NCBI GenBank assembly: GCA_964482515.1
Contig: CAYZXT010000066.1
Span: 1 to 5,609, forward strand
Direction: 5' to 3'
Length of the DNA stretch: 5,609 nt
From: CAYZXT01 sp964482515
GTDB taxonomy: Bacteria; Elusimicrobiota; Elusimicrobia; FEN-1173
Part shown: positions 4,029 to 5,609 of the stretch, one piece after another
How the letters are laid out: each line of letters opens with the position of its first letter
Numbering within the stretch: position 1 is the first letter of the stretch
The notes under the pieces: model-generated
Seen by the model: the letters and a program-made list of their open reading frames with translations, nothing else
Told to the model about the DNA's origin: nothing
The model's database searches: none
Program-made: the position numbers and the translations under genes

Positions 4029-5609
4029 ATGAGCAATGTCCTTAAAGAGATCATCAAAGAAAAAATCCTCGTCCTCGACGGAGCGATGGGGACGTCCATC
4101 CAGAAGTTCGACCTGAAGGCGGCGGACTTCGGCGGGCCCGCGCTGGAAGGCTGCAACGAAAACCTCTTGCTCACGCGTCCGGACGTGATCGGCTCCATCC
4201 ACGAAGGCTATCTCAAGGCCGGGGCGGACATCATCGAAACCAACACCTTCGGTTCCACCAAGCTCGTGCTGGCGGAATACGGGCTTCAGGACAAGTCCCG
4301 CGAGATCAGCTTCGCCGGCGCCAAGCTCGCCAAGGACCTGGCGAAGAAATATTCCACGCCCAACAAGCCGCGCTTCGTGGCCGGCTCCATCGGCCCGACG
4401 ACCAAAAGCTTTTTCGTCACCCGCAACGTCACCTTCGACCAGCTCGTGGAAACCTTCGAGGACCAGGCCATCGGCCTGCTCGAGGGCGGCGCCGATCTCC
4501 TCCTCATCGAAACCTGCCAGGACACCGTCAACATCAAGGCCGCGCTCATCGCCGCGGACCAGGCCATGGCCAAGTGCGGCAAACAGGTGCCCGTGTCCGT
4601 GTCCGCCACCATCGAGCTGATGGGGACGATGCTCGCCGGGCAGAACGTCGAGGCGCTCTATTACTCTTTGATGCAGCGCGATCTCTTCAGTATCGGCCTG
4701 AACTGCGCCACGGGTCCGGATTTTATGACGGACCACGTCCGCACGCTGGCGGAGATTTCCCGCTTCGCCGTATCGGTCGTCCCCAACGCGGGACTGCCGG
4801 ACGAGGAAGGCCGCTACAACGAGACGCCGGAGATGATCGCCAAAAAGCTGGAGCGCTTCGTCGACAACGGCTGGGTCAATATTCTCGGCGGCTGCTGCGG
4901 CACGCAAGCCGAGCATATCAAGCTGATGTCCGAAATGGCCGAGGGGAAAAAGCCCCGCCGGGAGCGGGCCCCGTGGCGCTGCGCCATCTCGGGCATCGAG
5001 CCCTTCATCATCGACGACGAAAAGCGGCCGGTGCTGATCGGCGAGCGGACCAACGTCATCGGCAGCCGGAAGTTCAAGAATTTGATTGTGGACGATAAAT
5101 TTGAGGAAGCGTCGGAGATCGCCCGCCACCAAGTGCGCGGCGGCGCCAACGTCATCGACGTCTGCCTGGCCAACCCCGACCGCGATGAGCTTGCGGACAT
5201 GGACAAGTTTTTGGGCTTCGTCACTCGCAAAGTCAAAGTGCCCTTCATGATCGATTCCACGGATGCGGAAGTGATCGAGGCCAGCCTGAAGCAATGCCTG
5301 GGCCGCTCCATCGTGAACTCCATCAACCTGGAAGACGGCGAAGAGCGCTTCGATAAGGTCGTGCCGATCCTCAAGAAATACGGCGCGGCGGTCGTTGTCG
5401 GCTGCATCGATGAAAACAAACAGCAGGGTATGGCCGTGACGCGGGACCGCAAACTGTCCGTGGCCCAGCGCTGCTATAAACTGCTCACGGAAAAGTACGG
5501 CATGCAGCCGGAAGAGATCATTTTCGACCCGCTCGTGTTCCCTTGCGCCACCGGCGACAAGAACTACATCGGCTCGGCCAAGGAAACCATCGAAGGCATC
5601 CGCCTCATC
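4029..5609 (+). CDS. metH: Cobalamin-dependent methionine synthase, N-terminal part
   Basis: MetH moves a methyl group from methyl-tetrahydrofolate through cobalamin to homocysteine, making methionine in the cytoplasm. The visible 527 codons run off the window. Residues 1 to about 305 form the homocysteine-binding barrel: ILVLDGAMGTSIQ at the start, DIIETNTFGST, and the zinc ligands Cys226 (GLNCATGP), Cys289 and Cys290 (GGCCGT). From about residue 333 the methyl-tetrahydrofolate barrel begins, with VLIGERTNVIGSRKF, GGANVIDV, PFMIDST, IVNSINLEDG, KYGAAVVVG and IIFDPLVFPCATGD. Having both barrels in this order excludes MetE and the short BhmT/MmuM enzymes. The B12-binding and reactivation domains should follow, giving a total near 1,150-1,230 residues if it is a full-length MetH. 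The ATG at 4029 follows an in-frame stop at 4020-4022 and has no ribosome binding site. No B12 or SAM riboswitch fits in the 28-base leader region. Confidence 0.95.
   Translation, partial: MSNVLKEIIKEKILVLDGAMGTSIQKFDLKAADFGGPALEGCNENLLLTRPDVIGSIHEGYLKAGADIIETNTFGSTKLVLAEYGLQDKSREISFAGAKLAKDLAKKYSTPNKPRFVAGSIGPTTKSFFVTRNVTFDQLVETFEDQAIGLLEGGADLLLIETCQDTVNIKAALIAADQAMAKCGKQVPVSVSATIELMGTMLAGQNVEALYYSLMQRDLFSIGLNCATGPDFMTDHVRTLAEISRFAVSVVPNAGLPDEEGRYNETPEMIAKKLERFVDNGWVNILGGCCGTQAEHIKLMSEMAEGKKPRRERAPWRCAISGIEPFIIDDEKRPVLIGERTNVIGSRKFKNLIVDDKFEEASEIARHQVRGGANVIDVCLANPDRDELADMDKFLGFVTRKVKVPFMIDSTDAEVIEASLKQCLGRSIVNSINLEDGEERFDKVVPILKKYGAAVVVGCIDENKQQGMAVTRDRKLSVAQRCYKLLTEKYGMQPEEIIFDPLVFPCATGDKNYIGSAKETIEGIRLI

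Noticed and set aside
4001..4198. A 66-residue N-terminal extension of the membrane protein
   Set aside because: It is antisense to the conserved start of metH, is not hydrophobic in a membrane-protein pattern, and the ATG at 4000 begins directly before the first helix.
4008..5294. A 428-codon open frame on the - strand, antisense to metH
   Set aside because: Its composition is the mirror of a GC-rich coding strand (rich in Asp, Gly, Arg, Val, His), it shows no family motif, and the + strand frame is an unmistakable MetH.

Overview
The window is GC-rich bacterial chromosome with strong G/C bias at third codon positions. It carries housekeeping metabolism genes and short intergenic palindromic repeats. 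No gene fixes the taxon. The mix of a pyruvate phosphate dikinase, a long-form methionine synthase and repeats of the GTCA-YYCCGG hairpin type is compatible with an environmental Gram-negative lineage; Elusimicrobiota is one guess, but this is inference only. No phage, transposase, CRISPR or rRNA/tRNA gene is visible.

Layout. (1) Positions 1-1973 hold the C-terminal two thirds of pyruvate phosphate dikinase (ppdK, + strand). Recognisable homology starts only near position 123; the bases before it do not encode the expected ATP-grasp sequence, and the coding phase appears to change. (2) Positions 1974-2116 hold a degenerate dispersed repeat and a strong intrinsic terminator for ppdK. (3) Positions 2117-2224 hold a short ORF with a good ribosome binding site whose stop codon lies inside a palindromic repeat, probably the remnant of a longer gene. 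(4) Positions 2212-2271 hold the first two-hairpin repeat. (5) Positions 2292-2729 encode a small protein that resembles the CdiI/DUF1436 immunity family, with no toxin beside it. (6) Positions 2735-2836 hold a second, expanded repeat. (7) Positions 2848-3630 encode a PhzF-family isomerase with intact catalytic residues. (8) Positions 3635-4000 (- strand) encode a four-helix membrane protein of unknown function, convergent with the PhzF gene. (9) From 4029 to the window end lies the first part of cobalamin-dependent methionine synthase (metH), divergent from the membrane protein gene across only 28 AT-rich bases.

How they work together. PPDK (pyruvate/PEP interconversion) and MetH (homocysteine to methionine with methyl-tetrahydrofolate) are core metabolism and are not obviously linked. 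The three + strand genes between 2117 and 3630 look like an accessory segment in which each intergenic gap is largely filled by a repeat. I see no convincing new multi-gene system. The most interesting signals are the repeat architecture, with covarying stems and GNRA-type loops, the orphan immunity-like gene, the truncated ORF ended by a repeat, and the broken start of ppdK.
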